The notes beneath the pieces are model-generated. The model was given only the letters and a program-made list of their open reading frames with translations, was not told the origin of the DNA and searched no databases. Source: Neomoorella carbonis (lineage in GTDB: Bacteria; Bacillota; DSM-521; Neomoorellales; Neomoorellaceae). Taken from it: DNA of 64,000 bases. How positions within the stretch are numbered: the stretch's first letter is position 1; the number at the start of each line of letters is the position of its first letter. The DNA is taken from the NCBI RefSeq assembly GCF_045278715.1, contig NZ_CP136420.1:2232001-2296000 (forward strand). The letters are read 5' to 3'. The position numbers and the translations under genes were made by a program. Below, piece by piece: positions 42,865 through 52,430 of the stretch.

Positions 42865-44250
42865 ATGGATGCACTCTTGCTGGCCAGGTGGCAGTTCGGG
42901 ATTACCTCAGTTTACCACTTCCTCTTCGTTCCCCTGACCCTGGGACTATCAGTCCTGGTGGCCATCATGGAAACCATCTATGTCCGCACTGGTGATGAAA
43001 CTTACAAGAACATGGCCCGCTTCTGGGGCAGGCTCTTTCTCATCAACTTTGCCATGGGCGTGGTGACCGGTATCGTCCAGGAGTTTCACTTCGGCATGAA
43101 CTGGTCCGAGTACTCCCGCTTCGTCGGAGACATTTTCGGTGCCCCCCTGGCTGTGGAAGCCCTGGCCGCCTTTTTCCTGGAATCCACCTTTCTGGGCCTG
43201 TGGCTCTTTGGCTGGGATAAGCTGCCTAAAGCCCTCCACGCCGCCTGCATCTGGCTGGTGGCCTTCGGAACCAATCTTTCCGCCTTCTGGATCCTGGTGG
43301 CCAACTCCTTTATGCAGGAGCCGGTGGGCTATGTCTTGCGTAACGGCCGGGCCGAGATGACGGATTTCTTCGCCCTGCTGACCAACACCCATGTCCTCTA
43401 TCAATTCCCCCACACCGTCCTGGCCGGCTTTGTGACAGCCTCCTTTTTCGTAATGGGGATCAGTGCCTACCACCTCCTGCGGCAAAGCCAATTAGAGCCC
43501 TTCCGCCGTTCCTTCCGGCTGGCTTTGATAACGGGCGTCATCAGCAGCCTGCTGGTGGCGGCCGTCGGCCACTTCCAGGGCCAGTACCTGGTCAATGCCC
43601 AGCCCATGAAGATGGCAGCCGCCGAAGCCTTGTGGGAGAGTGCCGATCCGGCCCCCCTGGCCCTGGTGGCCCTGGTTGATGCAAAAGACCAGACCAATAC
43701 CTTCGAGATTAAGATTCCCGCCCTGGCCAGTTTTCTTGCCTATAACAGCTTCCAGGGCGAGGTTAAAGGCCTGAAGGATCTTCAGGCCGCGGCAGAGGCC
43801 AGCTACGGCCCCGGCAATTATATCCCGCCGGTCGCCCCGGTCTTCTGGAGCTTCCGCCTGATGGTCGTCGCCGGGCTGTGGTTAATTTTACTGTCCCTTT
43901 ACAGCCTGTACCTGTGGCGGCGGAGACGCCTGGAAGAAAAAACCCTGGTCCTCAAGGCCCTCCTCTGGAGCATTCCCGTGCCCTATCTCGCCAACACCGC
44001 CGGCTGGTTGATGGCCGAGATCGGTCGCTATCCCTGGATTGTCTACGGGCTGCAGCGGGTCGAGGCGGCCGTCTCGCCCGGAGTATCCGCCGCCGCTATT
44101 TTGACAACCCTGGTGGCTTTTACCCTGCTGTACGGGGTCCTGGCGGTAGCCGACGTCTACCTCCTGGCTAAATACGCCCGGCATGGTGTTGAGACAACTC
44201 CTGCCACCAGGATGTTAGATAATTCCGGGGAGGTATCCTTATGGATCTAA
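42865..44250 (+). CDS. cydA: Cytochrome bd quinol oxidase subunit I
   Basis: About 461 residues and nine helices. ARWQFGITSVYHFLFVPLTL carries the heme b595 His ligand, FLINFAMGVVTGIVQEFHFG and GAPLAVEALAAFFLESTFLG are canonical. The Q-loop is short, as in other Firmicutes. The start ATG at 42865 has GGAGGAG 7 bases upstream. It oxidises quinol and reduces O2; in an anaerobe it is mainly for oxygen removal. First gene of cydA-cydB-cydDC, under a probable Rrf2 operator. Confidence 0.95.
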   Translation: MDALLLARWQFGITSVYHFLFVPLTLGLSVLVAIMETIYVRTGDETYKNMARFWGRLFLINFAMGVVTGIVQEFHFGMNWSEYSRFVGDIFGAPLAVEALAAFFLESTFLGLWLFGWDKLPKALHAACIWLVAFGTNLSAFWILVANSFMQEPVGYVLRNGRAEMTDFFALLTNTHVLYQFPHTVLAGFVTASFFVMGISAYHLLRQSQLEPFRRSFRLALITGVISSLLVAAVGHFQGQYLVNAQPMKMAAAEALWESADPAPLALVALVDAKDQTNTFEIKIPALASFLAYNSFQGEVKGLKDLQAAAEASYGPGNYIPPVAPVFWSFRLMVVAGLWLILLSLYSLYLWRRRRLEEKTLVLKALLWSIPVPYLANTAGWLMAEIGRYPWIVYGLQRVEAAVSPGVSAAAILTTLVAFTLLYGVLAVADVYLLAKYARHGVETTPATRMLDNSGEVSLWI

Positions 44251-45245
44251 CTGTCCTCTGGTTTATCCTGGTAGCCGTCCTTTTTGCCGGCTTCTTTTTC
44301 CTGGAAGGCTTTGACTACGGCGTCGGTATCCTGCTGCCCTTCCTGGGGAAAAGCGATGGGGAACGCCGCGCCATTATCAACAGCATCGGCCCCTTCTGGG
44401 ACGGCAACGAGGTGTGGATGCTCACCGCCGGCGGGGCCATGTTTGCCGCCTTCCCCCACTGGTACGCCACCCTTTTCAGCGGCTTTTACCTGGCGTTATT
44501 CCTTATCCTCGTCGCCCTGATCGTGCGCGGGGTAGCCTTTGAATTCCGCAGCAAGGATAACCGCCCCGCCTGGCGTAACTTCTGGGACTGGATGCTTTTC
44601 CTGGGAAGCATCTTGCCGGCCCTCCTGTGGGGCGTGGCCATGGCCAACCTGATCCGGGGCGTACCCATTGACGACCGGATGCAGTATGCCGGTACCTTTT
44701 TCGATCTCCTTTCTCCCTACACCCTGCTGGGGGGCTTGACCTCTCTTCTCCTTTTCACCCTGCAGGGGGCACTTTTCCTGGCCCTCAAAACCGGGGATGA
44801 ACTGCCGCAGCGTGCCCGGCAGGCGGGGCTAAAGATAGGTACCGGCGCTGTGGCAGCCCTCCTCCTGCTGCTAATTATGAGTTACCGGGAAACCGACATC
44901 TTTACCCGGATTGTACCCGGAATCGCCGCCTGGGGCGCCCTGGTGGCCCTTCTCCTGGCCTGGTGGTCGCTCAGCTCCCGGAGCTACGGCGGGGCTTTTA
45001 TCTTGAACGGTCTGGCCATCCTCCTGGGCACTGCGGCTCTCTTTGGCGGCCTCTTTCCCCGGGTAATGGTTTCCAGCCTGAATCCCCGGTGGAGCCTGAC
45101 CATTTACCAGGCCTCCTCCAGCCCCTATACCCTTAAAGTTATGACCATCGTCGCCCTCACCCTGGTACCGGTGGTCCTCCTTTACCAGGGCTGGACCTAC
45201 TGGGTATTCCGCCAGCGGGTTAAGGCCAGAAACCTGGAATATTAG
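44241..45245 (+). CDS. cydB: Cytochrome bd quinol oxidase subunit II
   Basis: 334 residues, about nine helices. It begins MDLTVLWFILVAVLFAGFFF with LEGFDYGVGILLPF, then SIGPFWDGNEVWMLTAGGAM and RGVAFEFRSK, all typical CydB. It overlaps the cydA end by 10 bases, with GGGGAGG in cydA as ribosome site. It partners CydA in the membrane. Confidence 0.95.
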   Translation: MDLTVLWFILVAVLFAGFFFLEGFDYGVGILLPFLGKSDGERRAIINSIGPFWDGNEVWMLTAGGAMFAAFPHWYATLFSGFYLALFLILVALIVRGVAFEFRSKDNRPAWRNFWDWMLFLGSILPALLWGVAMANLIRGVPIDDRMQYAGTFFDLLSPYTLLGGLTSLLLFTLQGALFLALKTGDELPQRARQAGLKIGTGAVAALLLLLIMSYRETDIFTRIVPGIAAWGALVALLLAWWSLSSRSYGGAFILNGLAILLGTAALFGGLFPRVMVSSLNPRWSLTIYQASSSPYTLKVMTIVALTLVPVVLLYQGWTYWVFRQRVKARNLEY

Positions 45246-45396
45246 GAGTTGGAGGCCGGGGGCTTGCCGGAACTGGCTACTTCCCTTTTTGTTTCGAAAG
45301 TACGGCAAAGGGTGAATGGGGCTAGCCAAGAGTTTTCGAATACGCACCAGAAAGGGTTAGAGCAAGGAAGGTCCTGCGGAGAGAGGGGAAGGTAAT

Positions 45397-48300
45397 TTGC
45401 TGCTGGAAAGGAACCTCCTGGGCGAAGCACGCCGGGTGCGCTGGCACCTGGCCGTGACCATCGGCCTGGGCCTGGCGGCCGGCTTGCTGGCCATCCTGCA
45501 GGCCGGTTACCTGGCCCGGGTGGTGAACGGGGTCTTCCTGGAAGGGCAGGATCTGCGGGGTGTCTGGCACTGGCTCATGGCCCTCCTGGGCATCATTTTC
45601 CTCCGGGCGGGCCTGGCCTGGGGTGTAGAAGTGGCGGCCAACCGGGCCGCGGCCCGGATCAAATATGACCTGCGCCGGCGCCTGGTGGGCCACCTCCTGG
45701 CCGTAGGTCCGTTACCTTTAAAGGATGAGCATACCGGGGAGCTGGTCAATGTCCTGGTGGAAGGAATTGAGGACCTGGAGGCTTATTTTGCCCGCTATTT
45801 GCCCCAACTGGCCCTGGCGGCCCTGGTGCCCCTGATGGTCCTAGGTTTCGTCTTCCCCCTGGACCTGTTTTCCGGCCTGCTCCTCCTTTTTACCGCCCCC
45901 CTGCTTCCACTGTTTATGTTCCTTATCGGCAACCGGGCAGAAGCCCTCACTCAACAGCAGTGGCAAACTCTGAGCAGCCTGAGCGGCCATTTCCTGGATG
46001 TGCTGCAGGGCCTTACCACCCTGAAAATCTTCGGCCGCAGCAAGGAGCAAGCTGAAGTCCTGGCCCGCCTCAGCGACCGTTTCCGGTCCACCACCCTGGG
46101 AGTGCTGCGGGTGGCCTTTCTCTCGGCCCTGGTGCTGGAACTTGTAGCTACCATCAGCACCGCCCTGGTGGCTGTCACCGTGGGACTGCGCCTGGTTTAT
46201 GCCCAAATACCCTTTAATGAGGCCCTGTTCCTCTTGCTGCTGGCCCCGGAATTCTACCTGCCCCTGCGCCTCCTGGGCAGCCAGTTTCATGCCGGCCTGG
46301 CCGGCGTCAGCGCCGCCCGACGGATCTTCGCCGTTCTGGATATGGCAGGCCCTTGCACTACCCCGGCCTCCCTGCCTCGAGGCGCGGAAACAGGAAATCT
46401 CCCGCCGGGCAGGGAAAGTCGCATACGGCAGCCGGGGCTGCATATTGTCCTGGCAGGGGTTCATTATACTTACCCGGATAGGGAGCGGCCGGCCCTGGAA
46501 GAGGTCTCCCTGGAACTCCGGCCGGGGGAAAAGGTGGCCCTGGTTGGTCCCAGCGGCGGGGGGAAAAGCACCATCGCCCACCTGCTCCTGCGTTTCCTGG
46601 AGCCCGATCGGGGGCTGATTACCGTCAACGGCTTTCCTTTAAACAGGATCCCCCTGGAGGAATGGCGCCGGCAGGTGGCTCTGGTTCCCCAGCATCCCTA
46701 CCTTTTCAGCGGTACTATAGCCGACAATATCCTCCTGGGACGTCCGGAAGCCTCGCGGGAGGAAGTGGTGGCCGCGGCCCGCCTCGCCGGGGCCCATGAG
46801 TTCATTGCCGCCCTGCCCCGGGGTTATGATACGCCCATCGGTGAGCGGGGGCTGCGCTTGAGCGGCGGCCAGGCGCGGCGCCTGGCCATTGCCCGGGCCA
46901 TTTTGAAGGACGCCCCCTTACTGATCCTGGACGAAGCTACGGCCAACCTGGATCCAGCCACTGACCGGCTAATCCAGGCGTCCCTGGAGCGCCTGATGGA
47001 AAACCGCACGGTGCTGATTATCGCCCACCGCCTCAGCACCGTCTACCGGGCGGACCGCATCGTGGTCCTGGCCTCCGGCCGGGTGGTGGAGGCAGGACGG
47101 CACGAGGAATTAATGGCGCGGCAGGGTGCCTATTACCGCCTGGTCACAGCCTTTCATTGCGCAGCCGGAAGGGTGAAGGTTAGCTCAGCGCCCGCTAACT
47201 CGCTCCATTCCGGAAGCCTCACCGGAGCGGTGGACTATACCTTCGGGCATGACCGGCGTAAATCCGTTAGCATGGCCGCCCGCTCCGCACGCTCTCTCAA
47301 TATGCCGTACTTTTCATGCCGCCAAAAACATCACCAGCCTAAAGGCACGCCTGCCCCTGGCCCCCAGAACTGCACCGCCCTGTACCGGCAGTTACCCCCT
47401 ACCTATTTTAAGGGGAGAACTACCACCAGCACTTGCATCCGTCTCCTGGGTTTGCTTGCACCCTCTTGGGCCGCTATACTGGGAGCCACCCTGCTTGGAT
47501 TTTTTACCATAGCCAGCAACGTCGGCCTCATGGCCACCGCGGCCTTTCTCATTGCCAGCGCCGCCCTCCACCCGCCGGTTTCAGACCTCATGCTCCCCAT
47601 CGTCGGGGTGCGCTTTTTTGGTATCTCCCGGGCCGCCAGCCGTTACCTGGAACGTTATGTAAACCATAGCGTCACCCTGCACATCCTCAGCCAGCTGCAG
47701 GTTTCCTTTTACCGGGCCCTTGAGCCCCTGGTCCCGGACCGGCTGCCGGACCACCACAGTGGCGACCTGTTGAGCCGGGTCGTGGCCGATGTGGCTACCC
47801 TGGAAAACTTTTATCTCCGCGTCCTGGCCCCGCCCCTGGTAGCCCTGCTGGTCATGGTGGCCGTTTTCGTTTTCCTGGCCTATTTTGCCATCAAACCGGC
47901 CCTGGCCTGGCTGTTATTTTTTCTGGGGGCCGGCATCATCGCACCCCTGGGCCTCAAGGCTGCCGGCCGGCGGGCGACCCGGCAGCAGGGAGAAATACGA
48001 GCGGCCCTTAACGCCTCCCTGGTGGATACCGTCCAGGGCATGCCTGAAATCCTGGCCTGCGGATACGCCAGACAGCAGCAGGAACGCATCGCCGCCTTGA
48101 GCCGGGAACTACTGGTTCTCCAGGGCCGCGAGGCGGGAGTGGCCGGCCTAGCGGCCGCCGTGTCAGGCCTGGCCATGAACCTGGCCCTGTGGTCGGTCCT
48201 GGTGCTGGCCATCCCCCTGGTGGCCAGCGGACAACTGGACGGCGTTTACCTGGCCATGCTGGCCCTTGGAGCGGCTGGCAGCTTTGAGGCCGTCCTGCCC

Positions 48301-49155
48301 CTGGCCATGATACCCCAGCGCCTGGAAGCAAGTCTGGCTGCAGCCCGGCGGCTCTTTGCCCTTATCGATACCCGGCCTGCCGTCCAGGACCCGCCCGGCC
48401 CGCCGCCACAGCCGGCAAACTACCACCTGGAGGTAAAAGGACTGCGCTTTCGCTACGCCCCGGAAGAACCCTGGGTCCTGGACGGCCTCGACTTTACCGT
48501 GCCCGAAGGGGGCCGGGTGGCTATCGTCGGTCCCAGCGGGGCCGGGAAAAGCACATTAGTAAACCTGCTCCTGCGCTTCTGGGATTACGAGGAAGGATCT
48601 ATCCGCCTGGGTGGGTATGAACTCAAGGCCTATCCCCCGGAAGAGTTGCGCCGCCTGATAGCTGTAGTTTCCCAGCAAACCCATCTCTTCCATGCCACCA
48701 TTGCCGAAAACCTCCTACTGGCCAGGCCTGGTGCCAGTCGGGAGGAGATCCGGCAGGCCGCACGGAAGGCCAGGCTGGACGAATTTATCCAGAGCCTGCC
48801 CGGGGGATATGAAACCTGTATCGGTGCAGAGGGATTGAAACTCTCCGGGGGCCAGCGCCAGCGTCTGGCCATCGCCCGCGCCCTTTTGAAAAATGCTCCC
48901 ATCCTGATACTTGATGAGGCCACATCGGGCCTGGACCCGGTGACTGAGGGGGAAGTAAGGCAGGCTATCTACCGTTTAATGGCCAGCCGGACCACCCTGG
49001 TCATAACCCACCGCCTGGCGGGCCTGGAGGCCATGGATGAGATCCTGGTCCTGGATAAAGGGCGGATCGTCCAGCGGGGACGGCATGAGGAACTTCTCCG
49101 GCAAGAAGGGCTTTACCGCCGGATGTGGGAGCTGCAGCACGAAGTATTACCTTAG
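45397..49155 (+). CDS. cydDC: Fused CydD-CydC heterodimeric ABC transporter
   Basis: 1252 residues in one chain. The CydD-like half (1 to about 590) has an N-terminal six-helix domain and an ATPase with GPSGGGKST, LSGGQARRLAIARA and LLILDEATANLD. A poorly conserved, basic linker (about 590-670) joins a CydC-like half with GPSGAGKST, LSGGQRQRLAIARA and ILILDEATSGLD. CydDC exports thiols or moves heme for cytochrome bd assembly. In most bacteria it is two genes; here it reads as one frame. TTG start after GGGGAAGGTAA. It follows cydB by 150 bases. Confidence 0.92.
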   Translation: MLLERNLLGEARRVRWHLAVTIGLGLAAGLLAILQAGYLARVVNGVFLEGQDLRGVWHWLMALLGIIFLRAGLAWGVEVAANRAAARIKYDLRRRLVGHLLAVGPLPLKDEHTGELVNVLVEGIEDLEAYFARYLPQLALAALVPLMVLGFVFPLDLFSGLLLLFTAPLLPLFMFLIGNRAEALTQQQWQTLSSLSGHFLDVLQGLTTLKIFGRSKEQAEVLARLSDRFRSTTLGVLRVAFLSALVLELVATISTALVAVTVGLRLVYAQIPFNEALFLLLLAPEFYLPLRLLGSQFHAGLAGVSAARRIFAVLDMAGPCTTPASLPRGAETGNLPPGRESRIRQPGLHIVLAGVHYTYPDRERPALEEVSLELRPGEKVALVGPSGGGKSTIAHLLLRFLEPDRGLITVNGFPLNRIPLEEWRRQVALVPQHPYLFSGTIADNILLGRPEASREEVVAAARLAGAHEFIAALPRGYDTPIGERGLRLSGGQARRLAIARAILKDAPLLILDEATANLDPATDRLIQASLERLMENRTVLIIAHRLSTVYRADRIVVLASGRVVEAGRHEELMARQGAYYRLVTAFHCAAGRVKVSSAPANSLHSGSLTGAVDYTFGHDRRKSVSMAARSARSLNMPYFSCRQKHHQPKGTPAPGPQNCTALYRQLPPTYFKGRTTTSTCIRLLGLLAPSWAAILGATLLGFFTIASNVGLMATAAFLIASAALHPPVSDLMLPIVGVRFFGISRAASRYLERYVNHSVTLHILSQLQVSFYRALEPLVPDRLPDHHSGDLLSRVVADVATLENFYLRVLAPPLVALLVMVAVFVFLAYFAIKPALAWLLFFLGAGIIAPLGLKAAGRRATRQQGEIRAALNASLVDTVQGMPEILACGYARQQQERIAALSRELLVLQGREAGVAGLAAAVSGLAMNLALWSVLVLAIPLVASGQLDGVYLAMLALGAAGSFEAVLPLAMIPQRLEASLAAARRLFALIDTRPAVQDPPGPPPQPANYHLEVKGLRFRYAPEEPWVLDGLDFTVPEGGRVAIVGPSGAGKSTLVNLLLRFWDYEEGSIRLGGYELKAYPPEELRRLIAVVSQQTHLFHATIAENLLLARPGASREEIRQAARKARLDEFIQSLPGGYETCIGAEGLKLSGGQRQRLAIARALLKNAPILILDEATSGLDPVTEGEVRQAIYRLMASRTTLVITHRLAGLEAMDEILVLDKGRIVQRGRHEELLRQEGLYRRMWELQHEVLP

Positions 49156-49186
49156 ATCAGGCCTATGTCGCTTTTGAGACCCATTA

Positions 49187-49804
49187 TTACTCTGGGGAAT
49201 ATTCCCTTAAAATCTTGACCAGTTCCCTGCCGGCCCGCTCCAGGTCATCATTAATAATCACGTGCCGGTACTTACCAGCATAACTCATTTCCATAGCCAC
49301 CCGCTCCAATCTCTTGGCAATGACCCCGGCGTCCTTTTCCCTCCCGGCCAGCCGCTGGCGCAGTTCTTCCATATTTGGCGGGGCAATAAAAATCGGGACG
49401 ACATTTTCAGGGAAGCGCTCCATGACCTCAACGCATCCCAGGACATCCATGTCGGTAATAATGTCATAGCCGTTCTCCAGGGCATATAAAATTGTCGGCA
49501 AATGAGTACCATAGTAGTCCCCGGAATGGATCTGCTTCCATTCCAGGAAGGCTCCTTGAGCGATCATTGCTTCAAAATCAGCTTTACTGACAAAAAAATA
49601 CGGGAAGCCCTGGGCTTCCCCCGGTCGCATAGGGCGGGTGGTTATTGAGGGCAGGTAGTAAATACCCCGGAACCGCTCCAGGGCATAGTTCAACAGGGTA
49701 TTCTTCCCCACCCCGGAAGGCCCGGAAACCACGAAAAAGAAACCCTGTCGATTTTTTCGATCTTTAACTCGAAAGTCAACGATCAATTTGCGAGAAAGAA
49801 TCAT
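49187..49804 (-). CDS. Guanylate kinase-like P-loop protein
   Basis: 205 residues with guanylate-kinase layout: P-loop GPSGVGKNT (Asn in place of the usual Gly or Ser), GMP-binding SITTRPMRPGEAQGFPYFFV and FLEWKQIHSGDYYGT, DMDVLGCVEVMERFPE and RLAGREKDAGVIAKRL. The GMP site is intact. It lies alone, not beside rpoZ/remA as the housekeeping gmk usually does, so it may be a paralog. Convergent with cydDC. Confidence 0.78.
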   Translation of the reverse strand: MILSRKLIVDFRVKDRKNRQGFFFVVSGPSGVGKNTLLNYALERFRGIYYLPSITTRPMRPGEAQGFPYFFVSKADFEAMIAQGAFLEWKQIHSGDYYGTHLPTILYALENGYDIITDMDVLGCVEVMERFPENVVPIFIAPPNMEELRQRLAGREKDAGVIAKRLERVAMEMSYAGKYRHVIINDDLERAGRELVKILREYSPE

Positions 49805-49880
49805 AAGGCATAATTCCCCACAGGAAATACTAATTTTGTTTACATTTTACCACACAGCCTCAGGCAAGGCAATGCGGCCT

Positions 49881-50915
49881 TTACCGTTGCCGGCGGCTAA
49901 AATCTCGTACTGCCTGGACCACGGCTTTCAAGTTCTGATTCGGCGTCCGCAAAGGTACAGCGCACTCCGGCGCTACCAGCCTGATGCCCGCCTTAAGCAG
50001 CCTTTCTACTTCGACCTTGACCTCCGCTACCCTGCCGTTCAGTAGGGTCTGAGGGTTATTGATGCCTCCTACCAAGGTCAGGCGGCCATTGGCCAGGATA
50101 AGGAGCTCGGCCGGCGGGTTGCGGGAATCAAAATGAAAGGCCGTAAAACCCGTCTGAGTAAAGTAGCCCAACCGGTCGGTAACCCGGCCGCATGTATGGA
50201 GAATAACCGGGACATCCGCGGGCAATGCCTTAACGGCCCGTTGGTGCAAAGGCAGGAGAAACTCGCGATAGGCGGTAGCACTAACCAGGTCGCCGGTAGC
50301 ATGGTCGGCCCAGGTTAGGACATCAGCACCGGCCTCCACCTCTGCCGCCGCCAGCAGCAAAGGAACGGCCACCAGCCGCCCCAGCAGATCCCGTACAGCC
50401 TCCGGTTCTAGGACCAGTCCCAGAAGGAAATTCTGTACCCCGCACAAGTGGTAGGCCAGGGTCCAGGGGCCAATAACCTTGCCCACCACGGCTACGCGGT
50501 GACCGTAACGCTTTTTCAGCAGACTGATAGCCGTGAGAAGAGCTTTAATCGGCTGCCGGTTCAGGAAATTCGGGGGTAGGCGCCACTCCTCCCATTTCTG
50601 CAGGGGGTTATTTTTAATAGCCGGCATGGCGTCCACCGGGTTCCAGTCCACCGTACAGCCCAGGGCCGCAGCCTCCAGCAGGATGCTGAAATAGGGTGCG
50701 ACGGTATCAAAGCCCAGTAGTTCGTGGCCGGTTGCCGCCAGGGCGGCCATTTTATGGGGGTCGGTATGAGCCTCGGGAAAAAAGGCGCCGGTGGCAGTCA
50801 TGCTTTCCATCGTAGCTACCGAGGTGGGTGTAATTAAAGGTAGACGGTCGACATCTCTGCCCCTGAGAGCTGCTACTACTCGCTCACAGCCGGCCATTTG
50901 CTCCCTGGCTGCCAT
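49881..50915 (-). CDS. UroD-family methylcobamide methyltransferase, MtaA-like (first)
   Basis: 344 residues in the uroporphyrinogen decarboxylase fold, MtaA/MtbA/CmuA branch. VILHTCG (His-x-Cys) and APECAVP (Cys) are the Zn-binding ligands that bind the methyl-accepting thiol or pterin. ITPTSVATMESM and GFDTVAPYFS match MtaA. It would take methyl from a methylated corrinoid protein. It follows the PucR/CdaR-type regulator on the same strand, with no corrinoid gene next to it. About 60% similar by eye to the second copy at 52431. Confidence 0.85.
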   Translation of the reverse strand: MAAREQMAGCERVVAALRGRDVDRLPLITPTSVATMESMTATGAFFPEAHTDPHKMAALAATGHELLGFDTVAPYFSILLEAAALGCTVDWNPVDAMPAIKNNPLQKWEEWRLPPNFLNRQPIKALLTAISLLKKRYGHRVAVVGKVIGPWTLAYHLCGVQNFLLGLVLEPEAVRDLLGRLVAVPLLLAAAEVEAGADVLTWADHATGDLVSATAYREFLLPLHQRAVKALPADVPVILHTCGRVTDRLGYFTQTGFTAFHFDSRNPPAELLILANGRLTLVGGINNPQTLLNGRVAEVKVEVERLLKAGIRLVAPECAVPLRTPNQNLKAVVQAVRDFSRRQR

Positions 50916-50940
50916 GAACCCATCCCCCTTTTCCTAAATC

Positions 50941-52173
50941 TCAATCTTCATGCTTGTGGAGCCGGCCCAGGCGCCGGTAAACGGCCAGCATCTTTAGCCA
51001 GAAAATGGCGCGAAAACCTGTGGCCGGGTCCAACCCAGTAAGCTGCTTAATGCGCTCCAGGCGGTTGGTGACGGTATTGCGGTGCAAGTGTAATTGCTCG
51101 GCCGTTTGCTTAATATTCATATTGTTATCTATAAAGGCTTCGACAGTCTCCAGTAACTGGATCCCTTCCTCGCCTGCTGCCTCAACCTTCTGAAGGAGGG
51201 GTTCCAGGTATCTGCTGGTCAGGCGGCGCGGCAGGGCACAGGCCAGAGCTTCAAAGAGGATGGTGTCGGCATCGATGAAGCCGTTGCTTTTACCGCACGC
51301 AGACCCCAGGGAAATTAACTCTACCGCTTCCTGGTAAGATCTCCTTAAACCGGCAATCTCCTTGACAATACTCCCGTAGGCCACCTGAACGGAGAAAAGA
51401 TGATTCCCACTGACCAGGTCATATAGATGCTTCCCTATAACATCCAGGGCCTGATAAAGGCGGGGTAGATTATCAGTATCTAAAAAGGCCTTACAAATCA
51501 CCAGGTAATCTTCACTATAAAAGGCCACCAGGTCTTGGGCGGTTATATAAAGATCCCCTTTTACATGTTCCAGGATTTCACTTTTTAGCTGTTCGCGGGT
51601 AACGTCATAACCCAGGTGCAAATTAATATTAAAATAGCGATTCTCCTTGGGCTCCAGCCGCAGGACGATGACGGCCCGGGGAAGGTTTAAGTCATACCCG
51701 GCATTTAGCGCCCGCAGCTTTAATTCCTCCGCCCGGGAAGCTGCCTCCCGCCCCAGGAGGGCACTCAAAAGGGCCTCCTCTTCCCGGGTAGTATAGTATT
51801 GCTCATCCCGGCGCCGGGCCGCTGCCAGTATCCCTTCCAGGGAAGCTTGTAATAGAGCCGCGGTTTCTCCGGGGAACGACCCCTGCCACCCCAGCCAGGC
51901 TACCAGCTGTTCGTTCACCGTTAAAGGAAGAAAGTGGTTTTCATCCTTTGCTGGTACCACAGGCGTGGCACCAGCATCTACCTCGGAAGAAGATACCGGG
52001 CGGCAATAAAGCCCGGCCGCAGTTAACTCCTGCACCTCCGGCCGTAATGAATGTACCCGGCCCGGGTCCGAACTGGCTATTACTACTCCGTCCGGGTTGA
52101 TTATTTCTATTACCACCCGGCCAGTTGCCGCGGCCCGGTCCAGCAAGGGCTGAATTAACTCCTGCTGCAGCAT
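50941..52173 (-). CDS. PucR/CdaR-type transcriptional regulator
   Basis: 410 residues. The N-terminal domain (RVVIEIINPDGVVIASSDPG) resembles the sugar-diacid-recognition or PAS-like domain of CdaR. A GGDEF-like central region carries EEEALLSALLG and LHLGYDVTREQL. The C-terminal PucR HTH is NNMNIKQTAEQLHLHRNTV, NRLERIKQLTGLDP. It probably controls the flanking MtaA-like and MFS genes in response to their substrate. It has its own leader after the upstream terminator. Confidence 0.85.
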   Translation of the reverse strand: MLQQELIQPLLDRAAATGRVVIEIINPDGVVIASSDPGRVHSLRPEVQELTAAGLYCRPVSSSEVDAGATPVVPAKDENHFLPLTVNEQLVAWLGWQGSFPGETAALLQASLEGILAAARRRDEQYYTTREEEALLSALLGREAASRAEELKLRALNAGYDLNLPRAVIVLRLEPKENRYFNINLHLGYDVTREQLKSEILEHVKGDLYITAQDLVAFYSEDYLVICKAFLDTDNLPRLYQALDVIGKHLYDLVSGNHLFSVQVAYGSIVKEIAGLRRSYQEAVELISLGSACGKSNGFIDADTILFEALACALPRRLTSRYLEPLLQKVEAAGEEGIQLLETVEAFIDNNMNIKQTAEQLHLHRNTVTNRLERIKQLTGLDPATGFRAIFWLKMLAVYRRLGRLHKHED

Positions 52174-52392
52174 TCCCTTTCCCTCCGATATTTCCCATGG
52201 CCATACTTACATCCACATCCTGCCTTTAATGATAATGTATCACCGCCTGGCTAACAAAAGCTAATTTTTTTCTCAGGGCAAGCTTTATGATAAAATACGC
52301 GATTACAGGCCGCCAATCCTGCCGTCGCTACTAATCCCCGTATAGGTAAAAAGTAAACGCCCCCAGGAAGGCCTGCCTCACAGAAGGCAAAA

Positions 52393-52415
52393 CCCCTCTG
52401 CCAATGGCAGAGGGG
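52393..52415 (-). terminator. Intrinsic terminator, minus strand
   Basis: On the minus strand CCCCTCTGCC and GGCAGAGGGG around ATT are followed by TTTT. It ends the MFS/MtaA-like transcript just after the 52431 gene and before the regulator gene. Confidence 0.9.
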
Positions 52416-52430
52416 CCAACCAGGCCGGGA

